Positions 25,055 through 33,991 are shown, counted from the stretch's first letter. The stretch: 64,000 nucleotides of DNA from Dehalococcoidia bacterium (GCA_022826965.1 JAJDTU010000001.1:186001-250000), one strand, 5' to 3'. Numbers and translations: made by a program. Notes: generated by a model from the letters alone, not told the origin.

Positions 25055-25509
25055 CCGCCGCCGAAAGCACCATCACCACCGACGAACGAGGAGTGCAACT
25101 CGAACGAATCTTCAATGCATCGCCGGCGCTTGTCTGGCAAGCGTGGACCGAGGCCGAGCACTTCGCCCGCTGGTACGGCCCCGAGGGATTCACGGTCCCG
25201 ACCTGCGAGTTCGACTTCCGTGTCGGAGGTGAGTACACCCTGGTGATGCGCTCGCCGGATGGTTGGGAAATGCGCAACTACGGCGTGTTCAAGGAGATTG
25301 TGCCGCTGGAGCGATTCGTCGCCACGATGTCAGCGGACATGCACGGCGAGACGACCTTGACCGTTGCACTGGAAGACCTGGGCGACGGCCGCACCAGGTT
25401 GACCATGCGCCAGGACGGCTGGCCCGACCCGCAAATGGCCGAAGGCGCCGGCGGCGGCTGGTCTCAGGCATTGGAGAAGCTGGCTCGCGAGTTGACGAAG
25501 TCCGGCTGA
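25051..25509 (+). CDS. SRPBCC family protein (AHSA1-like)
   Basis: 152-residue START/Bet v1-like cavity protein of the Activator of Hsp90 ATPase homologue 1 group: LERIFNASPALVWQAWTEAEHFARWYGPEGFTVPTCEFDFRVGGEYTLVM and the C-terminal GGGWSQALEKLARELTKS are diagnostic. It binds small hydrophobic ligands; the physiological ligand is not known. It is translationally coupled to the ArsR regulator and presumably controlled by it. Confidence 0.9.
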   Translation: MTAAESTITTDERGVQLERIFNASPALVWQAWTEAEHFARWYGPEGFTVPTCEFDFRVGGEYTLVMRSPDGWEMRNYGVFKEIVPLERFVATMSADMHGETTLTVALEDLGDGRTRLTMRQDGWPDPQMAEGAGGGWSQALEKLARELTKSG

Positions 25510-25531
25510 ACGTTCAGTTGGGAGCGATCAG

Positions 25532-26116
25532 CTACGCGATTTCGGCATCAGGATCGTCGACGCCGACGTATGGGCCGACCGGTCCGACCATTGCGAAGTG
25601 GCCCGGCTGCGAACGGCTGCCGTCAGACTCCTTTGTGGTGCCCATACCCAGGTAGACGCCGTCTGCCAGCTTGCGAATCTCGTCGACCAGGTCCGACCTG
25701 GGCTGGCTGCCGTCGGCGCGGACATAGGCGCCGTAGTACATCAGCAGCGCAGGCTTGCCGTCGATCAGCGACGGTCCCATCTCTGTGCCGAAGCGGATGT
25801 TGCGCTCGACGTTGCCACCCGGTCGACGCCAGCGGTTGTAGCCGTCGCCCGTGGTCTCGGTCAGCGGTGTGTATGCCTTGCCCAGCCAATAGCCGATCGC
25901 GCTGTTCTCGTTGTACATCACCTCGGCCACGCGAGCCTTAGCCTCGGGGTCTCCGGCATTGGGGACCAGACCCTCGTACTCGCCGTTCAACTCCGCCATG
26001 TCGACGGCCGGGGCTGCACTCCAGAGCGCAATCAGTTCCTCGCGGCTGAGCCCCAGGACCCGCTCCCGGGTCCATACCTCGGTGAGTTCGGCTGCTGGCG
26101 CTGTTTGGGTGGTCAT
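25532..26116 (-). CDS. hypothetical protein, possibly DUF4334/GXWXG-like
   Basis: 194 residues. Visible blocks are LNGEYEGLVPNAGDPEA near residue 45, IGYWLGKAYTPLTE near 80, GYNRWRR, and KPALLMYYGAYVRADGS near 125. The layout (a small glycine/aromatic block, then W/Y-x-GK-x-F/Y) resembles the GXWXG-DUF4334 family, but this is a weak judgement. ATG at 26116 has CCAAGGAG 7 bp upstream. No signal peptide. It faces away from the large acyl-CoA carboxylase gene, with 106 bp between the two start codons, so it could share a regulatory region with it. Confidence 0.5.
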   Translation of the reverse strand: MTTQTAPAAELTEVWTRERVLGLSREELIALWSAAPAVDMAELNGEYEGLVPNAGDPEAKARVAEVMYNENSAIGYWLGKAYTPLTETTGDGYNRWRRPGGNVERNIRFGTEMGPSLIDGKPALLMYYGAYVRADGSQPRSDLVDEIRKLADGVYLGMGTTKESDGSRSQPGHFAMVGPVGPYVGVDDPDAEIA

Positions 26117-26222
26117 GGGAATCTCCTTGGAGTCGTCGATCGAGTGCAAACTAACACAGGCGCTGGCCAGCGGCTGCCAATGCACAAGGCGCCGGTATTC
26201 TGCTCTCCGACAAGGAGTCCCT

Positions 26223-29200
26223 ATGCCCGTCAGCAAACTCTTGGTCGCCAATCGTGGCGAGATCGCGATTCGGATCATCCGCGCCGCGCGCGAACTTGGC
26301 ATTGCCTCGGTCGCGATCCACTCACAGGACGATGCCGACTCGCTGCACGTTCGCCTCGCGGACGAAGCGGTTGCACTGGACGGCGCCGGCGCTCGCGCCT
26401 ACCTCGAAGTCGAATCGGTCGTCGGAGCTGCGACGGACGCCGGATGCGACGCGCTGCATCCCGGTTACGGCTTCCTCGCCGAAAGCGCGGAGCTCTCCAG
26501 GACCTGTGACGACGCAGGAATCACCTTCGTCGGGCCGACGCCCGAATCGCTCGAACTGTTCGGCGACAAGGCGCGCGCCCGGGCGCTGGCCGTGGAGCTT
26601 GCCGTACCAGTTCTTCCGGGGACTGAGGCACCTGTTGACCTCGCCGGCGCGACCGACTTCTTCCGCTCGCTCGGCGACGGCGGCGCGATGGTGCTCAAAG
26701 CGATCGCGGGTGGTGGAGGTCGTGGGATGCGTGTGGTCACAGCGGCGGACCAGATTGCCGAGGCGTTCGAGCGGTGCCAGTCGGAGGCCGCCGCGGCGTT
26801 CGGCAACGGCGATTTGCTGGTCGAACGGCTGATGACCCGAGCACGGCACGTGGAAGTCCAGATCGTTGGTGATGGCTCGGGTGCGGTCGCGCACCTGGGC
26901 GAGCGTGAATGCAGCCTGCAGCGGCGGCACCAGAAGGTCGTCGAGTGGGCGCCGAGCCCATCGATCTCCGACCAGACGCGCGAGCGTCTGACCTCCGCCG
27001 CTGTGCGGCTGGCGTCCTCAGACAACTACCGGAGCCTGGGCACATTTGAGTTCCTCGTCAATGCCGAAGACGAGTCGGATCTGGCGTTCATCGAGGCGAA
27101 TCCTCGTCTACAGGTGGAGCACACGGTGACCGAGGAGGTGACCGGCGTCGATCTCGTCCGCTCCCAATTGCGAATCGCGGGAGGCGAGTCGCTAGAGGCG
27201 GTCGGTCTCTCGCAATCGAGTGTCCCGGGTGCGCGCGGATTCGCGATCCAGGCGCGGGTCAATATGGAGCGGATGGAGCCGAGCGGGGAGGTACGGCCTT
27301 CGGGCGGGACGCTGACCGCGTTCGAACCACCATCCGGACCTGGCGTTCGGGTCGACAGTTATGGCTATCCCGGCTACACGACCAATCCCAACTTCGACTC
27401 ACTGCTGGCCAAGGTGATTACCTACTCCGCCTCGGCCGACTTCAGTGATGTCGTCGGCCGGACACGGCGAGCCCTGGCCGAATTTCGGATCGAGGGAGTT
27501 GAAGCCAATCTCTCGTTCCTCGAGCACTCGCTGGCACATGACGACTTCTGCTCGGGTGGCATCTACACCCGCTGGGTGGACGACCATGTCGCCGAACTGG
27601 CGACGCCGCAGGTCGAGGCGGCCGATCAGAGTGGAGCTTCCGGTTTGCAGGCCGGCCTCGCCGGAGCGCAACTCGACACGCTCGATCCGCTCGCCGGATT
27701 GAACTACTTCCGCGAGGGCTCAGGCACGAGAGCCGGCCAGGGCGTTGCCACCATGACGCCGGGGACGCAACCGGCGCCCAACATCGTCGGACCGCCGGGC
27801 ACCGAAGCGATCCCCTCACCGCTCCAGGGCACGATCATTCAGATCCTGGTTGAGGAAGGCGACGCCGTCCGCGAGGGCCAGCAAATGTTCGTGATGGACT
27901 CGATGAAGATGGAGCACATCATCAACTGCGACATCGGCGGCTACCTGCGACAACTCACGGTCGCGGTCGGCGATGTGGTCTACGAGGGACACCCGCTCGC
28001 CTTTATCGAACAGGCCGATGTTGGCGATGCGATCCATGAGGAAGAAGCAGAGATCGACCTCGACTACATCCGGCCCGACCTGCAGAAGCTGTTCGACAAT
28101 CTCGACGCGGGCAAAGACGAGAACCGTGAACCGTGGGTCGAGCGACGGCATGCGAAGGGCAAGCTGACCCAGCGCGAGAGCCTGGCGGAGCTGGTCGACG
28201 AGGGCACCTGGGTAGAGATGGGCGAGCTGGTCCTCCCCGCTCGACATCGGATCATGTCGTTCGAGGAGATGCGAGTACGCGCTCCGGCCGACGGGATGAT
28301 CACCGGGATCGGCACAGTCAACGGAAACCTGTTCGACGAGCAGCGCGCGACCACGCTGGTCGCGATGTACGACGAGACCGTCTGGGCCGGCACGCAGGGC
28401 ATGATGGGTCACCAGAAGACGGACCGGGTGATCAAGTTCGCCGACGAACAGGCGACACCGCTGATCGTCTGGGCCGAAGGAGCCGGCGGTCGTTCCGGCG
28501 ACACGGACTTCTCCGATGTCTCCTCCGCCGGGCAGTGGGTGCCGACCTACGACATGATGGCGCGAATCAGCGGCACCGTGCCGATGATCGGCATCACCGC
28601 CGGGCGGACCTTCGCCGGCAACGCGTCGATACTCGGGATCACCGACTGCATCATCGCCACCCGCGATGCCAACATCGGCATGGGCGGACCGGCGACGATC
28701 GAGGGCGGCGGTCTGGGATTGTTCACCCCTGAAGAGATTGGGCCGATGTCCGACCTCGGACCCGCCGGCAGCGTCGACATCCTGGTCAACGACGAACACG
28801 AAGCGATCGCCGCAGCGAAACAGTACCTCTCCTACTTCCAGGGCTCGATTCCGAGCTGGGATTGCGTCGATCAGCGACACCTACGGCACGCGATTCCCGA
28901 GAATCGCAAGCGTCCCTTCAGCGTGCGCAAGGTGATCGAGCAGATGGCGGATATCGACTCGGTGCTGGAACTGCGCGGCGAGTTCGGGGTCGGGATCATT
29001 ACCTCGTTGATTCGAATCGAGGGTCATCCGATCGGCGTCATCGCGAACAACAACCAGCATCTCGGTGGCGCGGTCGACAGCGATGGCGCAGACAAGCTCT
29101 GCCGCTTCGCGCAGCTCTGCGACTGCTTCAATATTCCGATTCTCGTGCTGGTCGACACGACCGGGATGATGGTTGGCCCCGACATCGAGCGCACCGGCCT

Positions 29201-29630
29201 CGCCCGCAAGTGCAACAACGTCTTCGTCACGCTGGCCAACGCGCAGTCGCCGCGATTCACGATCATCCTGCGCAAGTCCTACGGTCTGGCCGCACAGGCG
29301 ATGATGACCGGCAGCTCGCGCGCGCCGCTGTTCGCGCTGGCCTGGCCGACGGCGGAGTTAGGCGGCATGAACCTCGAAGCGGCCGTCCGCCTCGGCAACA
29401 GGGCCGAGCTCGAGGCGATCGAGGACATTGAGGAACGCGCCGCTCGCTACGAGGCGCTGGTCGCCGACGCCTATTGGAGGGGCAATGCGATCAACTCGGC
29501 CTCCGTGCACGAGAACGACGGCGTGATCGATCCGGCCGACACTCGCCGCTGGATCGTCCGAGGTCTGATGGCTTGCGAGAACCCCGAGCCGATCCGCCGC
29601 GGTCGGCGGCCTAACATCGACACGTGGTGA
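26223..29630 (+). CDS. single-chain acyl-CoA carboxylase (biotin carboxylase + BCCP + carboxyltransferase)
   Basis: 1135-residue polypeptide with all acyl-CoA carboxylase parts. Residues 1-450: biotin carboxylase (KLLVANRGEIAIRIIRAA, glycine-rich AGGGGRGMRVV, ERECSLQRRHQKVVEWAPSP, EANPRLQVEHTVTEEVTG). About 530-600: biotinyl carrier, with MKM and Lys562 as the biotinylated lysine (DSMKMEH rather than EAMKM). About 610-1135: carboxyltransferase halves (SFEEMRVRAPADGMITGIG, AEGAGGRSGDTDFSD, ITAGRTFAGNASILG, VIANNNQHLGGAVDSDGADK). The order matches the homohexameric long-chain acyl-CoA carboxylase described in mycobacteria. The start is ATG at 26223, 8 bases after an AAGGAG. Substrate chain length is not readable. 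Confidence 0.92.
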   Translation: MPVSKLLVANRGEIAIRIIRAARELGIASVAIHSQDDADSLHVRLADEAVALDGAGARAYLEVESVVGAATDAGCDALHPGYGFLAESAELSRTCDDAGITFVGPTPESLELFGDKARARALAVELAVPVLPGTEAPVDLAGATDFFRSLGDGGAMVLKAIAGGGGRGMRVVTAADQIAEAFERCQSEAAAAFGNGDLLVERLMTRARHVEVQIVGDGSGAVAHLGERECSLQRRHQKVVEWAPSPSISDQTRERLTSAAVRLASSDNYRSLGTFEFLVNAEDESDLAFIEANPRLQVEHTVTEEVTGVDLVRSQLRIAGGESLEAVGLSQSSVPGARGFAIQARVNMERMEPSGEVRPSGGTLTAFEPPSGPGVRVDSYGYPGYTTNPNFDSLLAKVITYSASADFSDVVGRTRRALAEFRIEGVEANLSFLEHSLAHDDFCSGGIYTRWVDDHVAELATPQVEAADQSGASGLQAGLAGAQLDTLDPLAGLNYFREGSGTRAGQGVATMTPGTQPAPNIVGPPGTEAIPSPLQGTIIQILVEEGDAVREGQQMFVMDSMKMEHIINCDIGGYLRQLTVAVGDVVYEGHPLAFIEQADVGDAIHEEEAEIDLDYIRPDLQKLFDNLDAGKDENREPWVERRHAKGKLTQRESLAELVDEGTWVEMGELVLPARHRIMSFEEMRVRAPADGMITGIGTVNGNLFDEQRATTLVAMYDETVWAGTQGMMGHQKTDRVIKFADEQATPLIVWAEGAGGRSGDTDFSDVSSAGQWVPTYDMMARISGTVPMIGITAGRTFAGNASILGITDCIIATRDANIGMGGPATIEGGGLGLFTPEEIGPMSDLGPAGSVDILVNDEHEAIAAAKQYLSYFQGSIPSWDCVDQRHLRHAIPENRKRPFSVRKVIEQMADIDSVLELRGEFGVGIITSLIRIEGHPIGVIANNNQHLGGAVDSDGADKLCRFAQLCDCFNIPILVLVDTTGMMVGPDIERTGLARKCNNVFVTLANAQSPRFTIILRKSYGLAAQAMMTGSSRAPLFALAWPTAELGGMNLEAAVRLGNRAELEAIEDIEERAARYEALVADAYWRGNAINSASVHENDGVIDPADTRRWIVRGLMACENPEPIRRGRRPNIDTW

Positions 29631-29667
29631 TGATCATGCGACGCTGTATCCAGTAGGGAAGTGAACG

Positions 29668-30837
29668 ATGACTGAGCAACCCTCCGGAGATGCCCTAATC
29701 CGGGAGCAGATTGGCAAACTGCCGGTCCCACAGTTCTCCGAGACGGCCTGGACGGCGCCGCCGCCTTTGTCGGAGGCGAGAGTGGCAGTCGTGACTTCGG
29801 CGGCGCTCTACCCGCGAGACGGCGAGCCATTCACAGTGACCGACACCAGCTATCGCGCGCTCGATCACGACCAGCGCCAGCTGGTGATGGGACACTGGAG
29901 CCCAAACTTCGACCGTTCCGCCTTCGGCATCGACTACAACGTTGTCTATCCCCTCGCCCGACTGGATGAGCTGGCCGAACAGGGAGCAATCGGGTCGGTT
30001 GCGTCGAAGCACTACGCGTTTGCCGGCAATCAGCCGGATGACGTCGCCACGATCCGGCATGACTCCGGTCCCGCCTGCGCGGCTGCACTGAAGGCAGACG
30101 GCGTTGATGTCGTCTTCCTGACTCCGGTTTGACCGCTCTGCTCGCGTACCGTGTGTACGCTGGCCCACGTCTTCGAGGCCGCCGGCCTGTCGACCGTGAC
30201 GATCACATCGATTCGCTCGGTCGGCGAACGCATGCGCCCGCCGCGAGTGCTGCATTGCGAGTTCCCGCTCGGACGGCCCTTGGGCAAGACCAACGATCCC
30301 GACTTCCAGCACGACGTGCTGCGTCGCGCGTTCTCGTTGCTCGAGCGTGAGTCCGGCCCGGTGCTGGAAGACCACCCGGAAGAAGTGGCGGGCAACGAAG
30401 AACCCTTGAGTTGCACGGTACCGCCGCGCTTCGATCCCGACCTCGCCCCCGCCGTTGACGAGGCCCGCGGACTACGCAAGGCGTATGACCGCGCTCTCTC
30501 CCGCCGGGGAGTGAGCGAGGTCGGCAACGCCGTTGACGCCGACGGTGTGCCGGACGCGCTGGATGTGCTGCAGAACATCGTTGACGGGACTCCGTGGAAA
30601 GAGGCGGGCATTCCAGGCGGCCACACGACCGCGCTCGCCAACGACATTCGCGCCTACTACGAAGAAGCCGCGCTGGAACTGACCGACGCACCCAATTCGG
30701 GCGGTCATCAGTCAGAAGCCTGGTTCTTCGAGCGCACCGAAGCGGGCAAGCTCATCCTGGCCGTGAGGAAAGCGCTCGCCGCGCAGGGCGCACCCCAGCC
30801 CGTCTGGTTCTACATGGCGCCGATGTACCGCAGTTGA
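29668..30837 (+). CDS. selenoprotein B-like protein (GrdB family), in-frame TGA read as selenocysteine
   Basis: One frame of 389 residues interrupted by TGA at 30130-30132 (codon 155). The second half continues in the same frame with no frameshift. Around the TGA the protein reads FLTPV-U-PLCSRTVCTLAHVFEAAG, a U-x-x-C redox motif. The N-terminal part (DTSYRALDHDQRQLVMGHW, DRSAFGIDYNVVYPLARLDELAEQGAIG, HYAFAGNQPDD) and downstream RVLHCEFPLGRPLG match the glycine/betaine/sarcosine/D-proline reductase selenoprotein B family. Many aerobic members have Cys here. A hairpin follows the TGA (separate entry). The C-terminal 120 residues are unassigned. It starts 37 bp after the carboxylase with GGGAAG upstream. 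Redox partner and substrate are unknown. Confidence 0.85.
30130..30164 (+). promoter_or_regulatory. candidate bacterial SECIS element after the in-frame TGA
   Basis: GCGTAC (30144-30149) pairs perfectly with GTACGC (30155-30160), closing the five-base loop CGTGT. Below a C-T mismatch three more pairs extend the stem (30140-30142 with 30162-30164). The loop begins 18 nt after the TGA, contains GU, and has G in its second position. Known bacterial SECIS hairpins bound by SelB lie 16-37 nt after UGA with a guanine early in the loop. Confidence 0.7.
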
Positions 30838-30856
30838 GCGAGCGGCGGCCGTTCCC

Positions 30857-32020
30857 TTACCAGAAGGGAGCGCGAGGCTGGTCGCCCAACAACACGCGCG
30901 CCGCGGCCGCGTAGTTGGACGCCCCCAGCACCACGTGCTGATTCATTGCGTGGATGTCGCGAAGCCGGCGGTCGAGCGTGGACCGATCTGAGTAGAGCGC
31001 CGTGGAGCCTGCCACGGCGTAGAGTCGCTCAACGACCTTCTGGCTCTCCTGGTGGACGTGAGTGATCGCCAGGCGCAGGTTGACGCGGTTGGCGTCCGAC
31101 ATCTCGCCGGTCTCGCAGACTTCTTGCCAGGCGGCATCGGAAGCGGACAGCGCGTAGGCGCGGCAGGCGGCGATCTGCGCCGCCGTTTCGCCGAGCGTCG
31201 CCTGGGTGAGCGGATCCTCCCGCAGTGCTCCTCGAAAGGCGACGCGCTCACGGGCGAGCGCGATCACCTCGTCATGCGCCGCCTCGACCAGGCCGAGCGC
31301 CACGCCGAGGTGTTTGGGCAGTAGCCACGCCGGATGACGCAATGGATCGCCCGGCACGGAGCGATTTGAGGGTCTTGGCGGCACGCTGCGCTCGTCCGGG
31401 ATGAACAGGTTGTTGACTTCAACGTCGTGGCTGCCGGTGCCGCACATGCCGCCCGTTCTCCAGGTATCGAGGACGGTGACCTCGTCGCGGTGAGCGACCA
31501 GTCTGATGAACGGCGGACCGTCCGCAGGCGCGTCGCCGCCCGACAGTCGGCAGTTCATCTGCACCCAATCGGCGTGGGTGATCCCGCTCATGTAGGGCCA
31601 GCGACCGGTTGCCAAGTATCCGCCCGCAACGCGACGAGCCGTTCCGGGAGGAAACCCCGCGCCGCAGGTCGCGGCGTCAACGTCGGAGTACATCTTCCGG
31701 GCGACCTCCGGCTCAAGTTCACGCGACAGCAAGCCGCCGTCGCAGCCAATCATCACGCACCAGGCGGTCGAGGCATCGGCCTTGGCCAGCTCCGCAATGA
31801 ACAGGATCTGCGTCACCGGATCGGCGTCGTGGCCGCCCAGCCATCGCGGCTGAAGTAATCGGAACGCGCCAATGCTCCTCAGCAGGTCGACGATGTGCGT
31901 CGGTAGCTGCCGCGCGGCTTCGATTTCCTCGGCCGCGTCGCGAATCTGCGGCGTAATCGAGCGAGCCGCGTCAAGCAGAGCCTCGCGCTCCTCAAGTGTG
32001 GCACCGAACGAGGGACTCAT
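30857..32020 (-). CDS. acyl-CoA dehydrogenase-like flavoprotein (HsaA-type monooxygenase family)
   Basis: 387 residues of the acyl-CoA dehydrogenase fold. The N-terminal helical domain (ARQLPTHIVDLLRSIGAFRLLQPRWLGG), middle beta region (VAGGYLATGRWPYMSGITHADW) and C-terminal helical domain (TLGETAAQIAACRAY, AIHMNQH-like RDIHAMNQHVVLGAS) resemble group D flavin monooxygenases such as HsaA and p-hydroxyphenylacetate hydroxylase oxygenase. The catalytic Glu of true acyl-CoA dehydrogenases is not evident. A flavin reductase partner is not adjacent. It probably hydroxylates or desulfurises an aromatic or heterocyclic compound. Confidence 0.8.
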   Translation of the reverse strand: MSPSFGATLEEREALLDAARSITPQIRDAAEEIEAARQLPTHIVDLLRSIGAFRLLQPRWLGGHDADPVTQILFIAELAKADASTAWCVMIGCDGGLLSRELEPEVARKMYSDVDAATCGAGFPPGTARRVAGGYLATGRWPYMSGITHADWVQMNCRLSGGDAPADGPPFIRLVAHRDEVTVLDTWRTGGMCGTGSHDVEVNNLFIPDERSVPPRPSNRSVPGDPLRHPAWLLPKHLGVALGLVEAAHDEVIALARERVAFRGALREDPLTQATLGETAAQIAACRAYALSASDAAWQEVCETGEMSDANRVNLRLAITHVHQESQKVVERLYAVAGSTALYSDRSTLDRRLRDIHAMNQHVVLGASNYAAAARVLLGDQPRAPFW

Positions 32021-32036
32021 GAACTCGTGGACACTG

Positions 32037-32060
32037 TGTCAGGATCGGTGTCAGGATCGC
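32037..32060. repeat. 12-bp tandem repeat, two copies
   Basis: GTGTCAGGATCG is repeated exactly twice, head to tail, between the start of the flavoprotein gene and the end of the VOC gene. It lies 17-40 bp upstream of the flavoprotein start on the minus strand. It could be a duplicated binding site or replication slippage. Confidence 0.6.
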
Positions 32061-32085
32061 TCTGGGCGCATCCGGCGCCCGAGGG

Positions 32086-32526
32086 CTACAGCTCCATCGG
32101 CGCACCCTGGGCGACCTGCTGCGGGTCGGTCTTCCAGATGTCCGAGCCGTCAACGTAGAGTTCGACGCCGTTCCCGTCCGGGTCGTTCAGGTAGAGAGAC
32201 TTTGAGACGACGTGGTCGATCGTGGCGAAGACCTTGACACCGGCCGCTTCCAGTTCGTCGCGCGCCTCGCGCAGCTCGTCCAGTGTGTCGCCAATGCAGA
32301 AGGCGAGATGGTAGAGGCCGGGCGCCTTGGGGTCGGCGGTCTCGGGGCCCTCTTCGCCGACTTCGAGCAGGGCGAGGTCGTGATGATTGCCGAGGGTGTA
32401 GAAGCTCATCGGCATCTGTTCGTGTCGGGCGGCGAGCTTCATGCCCAGGATCTCGCCGTAGAACGCTTCCGAGCGCTCCATGTTCCGGACCTTGATGACT
32501 GCGTGACCGAGTTCCTTGACCTTCAC
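32086..32526 (-). CDS. VOC family protein (glyoxalase/extradiol dioxygenase fold)
   Basis: 146 residues with the paired beta-alpha-beta-beta-beta modules of the vicinal oxygen chelate fold. Metal-ligand positions are seen as His in LGHAVIKVRNMERSEAFYGEILG (first module), His in LYHLAFCIGDTLDELREA (second module) and Glu in NDPDGNGVELYVDG at the C-terminus. This combination fits a metal-dependent glyoxalase or dioxygenase. It has CGGTGAAG-type purine sequence before the start and lies 66 bp upstream of the HsaA-like gene on the same strand. The reaction is unknown. Confidence 0.85.
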   Translation of the reverse strand: MKVKELGHAVIKVRNMERSEAFYGEILGMKLAARHEQMPMSFYTLGNHHDLALLEVGEEGPETADPKAPGLYHLAFCIGDTLDELREARDELEAAGVKVFATIDHVVSKSLYLNDPDGNGVELYVDGSDIWKTDPQQVAQGAPMEL

Positions 32527-32666
32527 CGGTCTCTCCTTCGTACCAGGTGCCGCGCAGACGCAGCGGATATCTGCGCATCATTCTATGCCTGCCGGCGCAC
32601 GGAAGGGGATTTCCTATCTTGGCAGTCAACTCGTACGAAAGCATCGAGCGTCGGGAGAAGATTGAG

Positions 32667-33419
32667 ATGGACGAGATCGGCTACTCGGTTCACGGACACA
32701 TCGCCTCGGTCCAGCTGCTGCGCCCGGAGAAGCTGAACGCAATGACCGACGAGATGTACCACGCGATTGGCGACGCATTCAAGGAAGCGGACGCCGATCC
32801 TCAAGTGCGCTGTGTGGTGATCAGCGGCTCCGGGCGGGCCTTTACCTCGGGGCACGACCTGCTTGAGTTCGGCGAGCGCCAGGCATGGAAGCCATGGGCG
32901 GCCGAGCGCTTTGACAACGGCCTGGAGACGGCCAAGCCTGTCATTGCCGCGATCAACGGCTATTGTCTCGCCGGCGGACTCGAGCTGGCCCTGTACTGCG
33001 ACATCCGCATCTGCGATACCACGGCGCAGTTTGGCTGTCCCGAGCCGCGCTGGGGCATCCTCCACGGCTACGGCGCGTTGCGCACACCGGGCCTGGTCGG
33101 CACCTCGGACGCCATGCGCTTGCTCCTGACCGGCGAATTCATCGACGCGGCTGAGGCGCTGCGCATCGGTTTGGTCAGCATGGTCGTGGAGCCGGAGGAC
33201 CTGATCTCCACCGCCAATGACATGGCAGCCAAGATCGCCGTCAATAGCCCACTCGCCATACGCCTGACGAAGGAGCTCGCCCGCCGAGGGCCTGACATGT
33301 CACTGTCGGACGGTCTGCGCCTATACCAGGAGTACTCGCGCCTCGCCTTCAGCTCCGACGATGCACGAGAGGGCACAAGAGCGTTCGCGGAACGTCGCGA
33401 TCCCGAGTACCAGGGTTAG
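32667..33419 (+). CDS. enoyl-CoA hydratase/isomerase family protein
   Basis: 250-residue crotonase-fold protein: LLRPEKLNAMTDEMYHAIG, the first oxyanion-hole block GSGRAFTSGHDLLEFGE, and AAINGYCLAGGLELALYCDIRI. The FGCPEPRWGILHGYGALRT segment holds the acidic catalytic position region. ATG at 32667 follows GGGAGAAG at good spacing and gives the usual N-terminus; the upstream frame is open but not family-like. It is divergent from the VOC gene with 140 bp between them. Substrate unknown; it shares only the fold pattern with the hydratase at 19.2 kb. Confidence 0.88.
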   Translation: MDEIGYSVHGHIASVQLLRPEKLNAMTDEMYHAIGDAFKEADADPQVRCVVISGSGRAFTSGHDLLEFGERQAWKPWAAERFDNGLETAKPVIAAINGYCLAGGLELALYCDIRICDTTAQFGCPEPRWGILHGYGALRTPGLVGTSDAMRLLLTGEFIDAAEALRIGLVSMVVEPEDLISTANDMAAKIAVNSPLAIRLTKELARRGPDMSLSDGLRLYQEYSRLAFSSDDAREGTRAFAERRDPEYQG

Positions 33420-33499
33420 TCCGACCACGATACGAACAGAACACTCTGAAATCTCTAGCCTGTCCGAGATCCAAATCGCACACACGAAAGGAGCGCACT

Positions 33500-33985
33500 A
33501 TGCCGCTCACCGCTGACGACCGTTCCGAAATCATCGTGCTTGCAGGACGCTACAGCCAATCCCTAGACCTCCGCGACCCCGACAGCTGGCGCTCCTGCTT
33601 CACCGACGACGCCGTGATGGAAATGGAGTTGCAGGAGCTGTGGATCACCGGCGATGCGCTCTGGGGGCTCGCATCGGGCGTCACCGACAATGACGACGAC
33701 CGCGTGTCCCGCCACCAGCCGTCGAACTTTGTCATCGACGGCGACGGTGACGAGGCGACGATGTCGTCGTACTGCACGGTCGTGAGTGGGGGAAGTCGGG
33801 ACAATCCCTTTGTCGAACCGGCCCGGATCACGTTCCAGGGACGTTACGTCGATCGCCTGCGCCGGGTCAACGGCGCCTGGAAGATCGCGCACCGCAAGAT
33901 CATCACCGACTGGATCGACTCGGACATCAACGCCGAGGTCACATCCGCCCAGTCCGACAGCAGTGTCAGCGAAGCTGCGTCGTAG
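33500..33985 (+). CDS. SnoaL/NTF2-like family protein
   Basis: 161 residues of the NTF2-like cone fold, in the SnoaL-4/ring-hydroxylating dioxygenase beta-subunit group. The N-terminal helix and catalytic-type block is RYSQSLDLRDPDSWRSCFTDDAVMEME, followed by strands RHQPSNFVIDGDGDEATMSSYCTVVSGG and the C-terminal GRYVDRLRRVNGAWKIAHRKIITDW. It has AAAGGAG upstream of its ATG. It is 80 bp downstream of the enoyl-CoA hydratase and convergent with the SDR gene. Such proteins are isomerases, hydratases or structural subunits; the role here is unknown. Confidence 0.85.
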   Translation: MPLTADDRSEIIVLAGRYSQSLDLRDPDSWRSCFTDDAVMEMELQELWITGDALWGLASGVTDNDDDRVSRHQPSNFVIDGDGDEATMSSYCTVVSGGSRDNPFVEPARITFQGRYVDRLRRVNGAWKIAHRKIITDWIDSDINAEVTSAQSDSSVSEAAS

Positions 33986-33991
33986 ATCTGC

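Noticed and set aside
29668-30837. Reading the TGA-split gene as two genes or as a pseudogene
   Set aside because: Both halves share the same frame and one family, and the stop is a single TGA in a U-x-x-C redox motif followed by a SECIS-like hairpin. A frameshift or decay would not be expected to give this combination.
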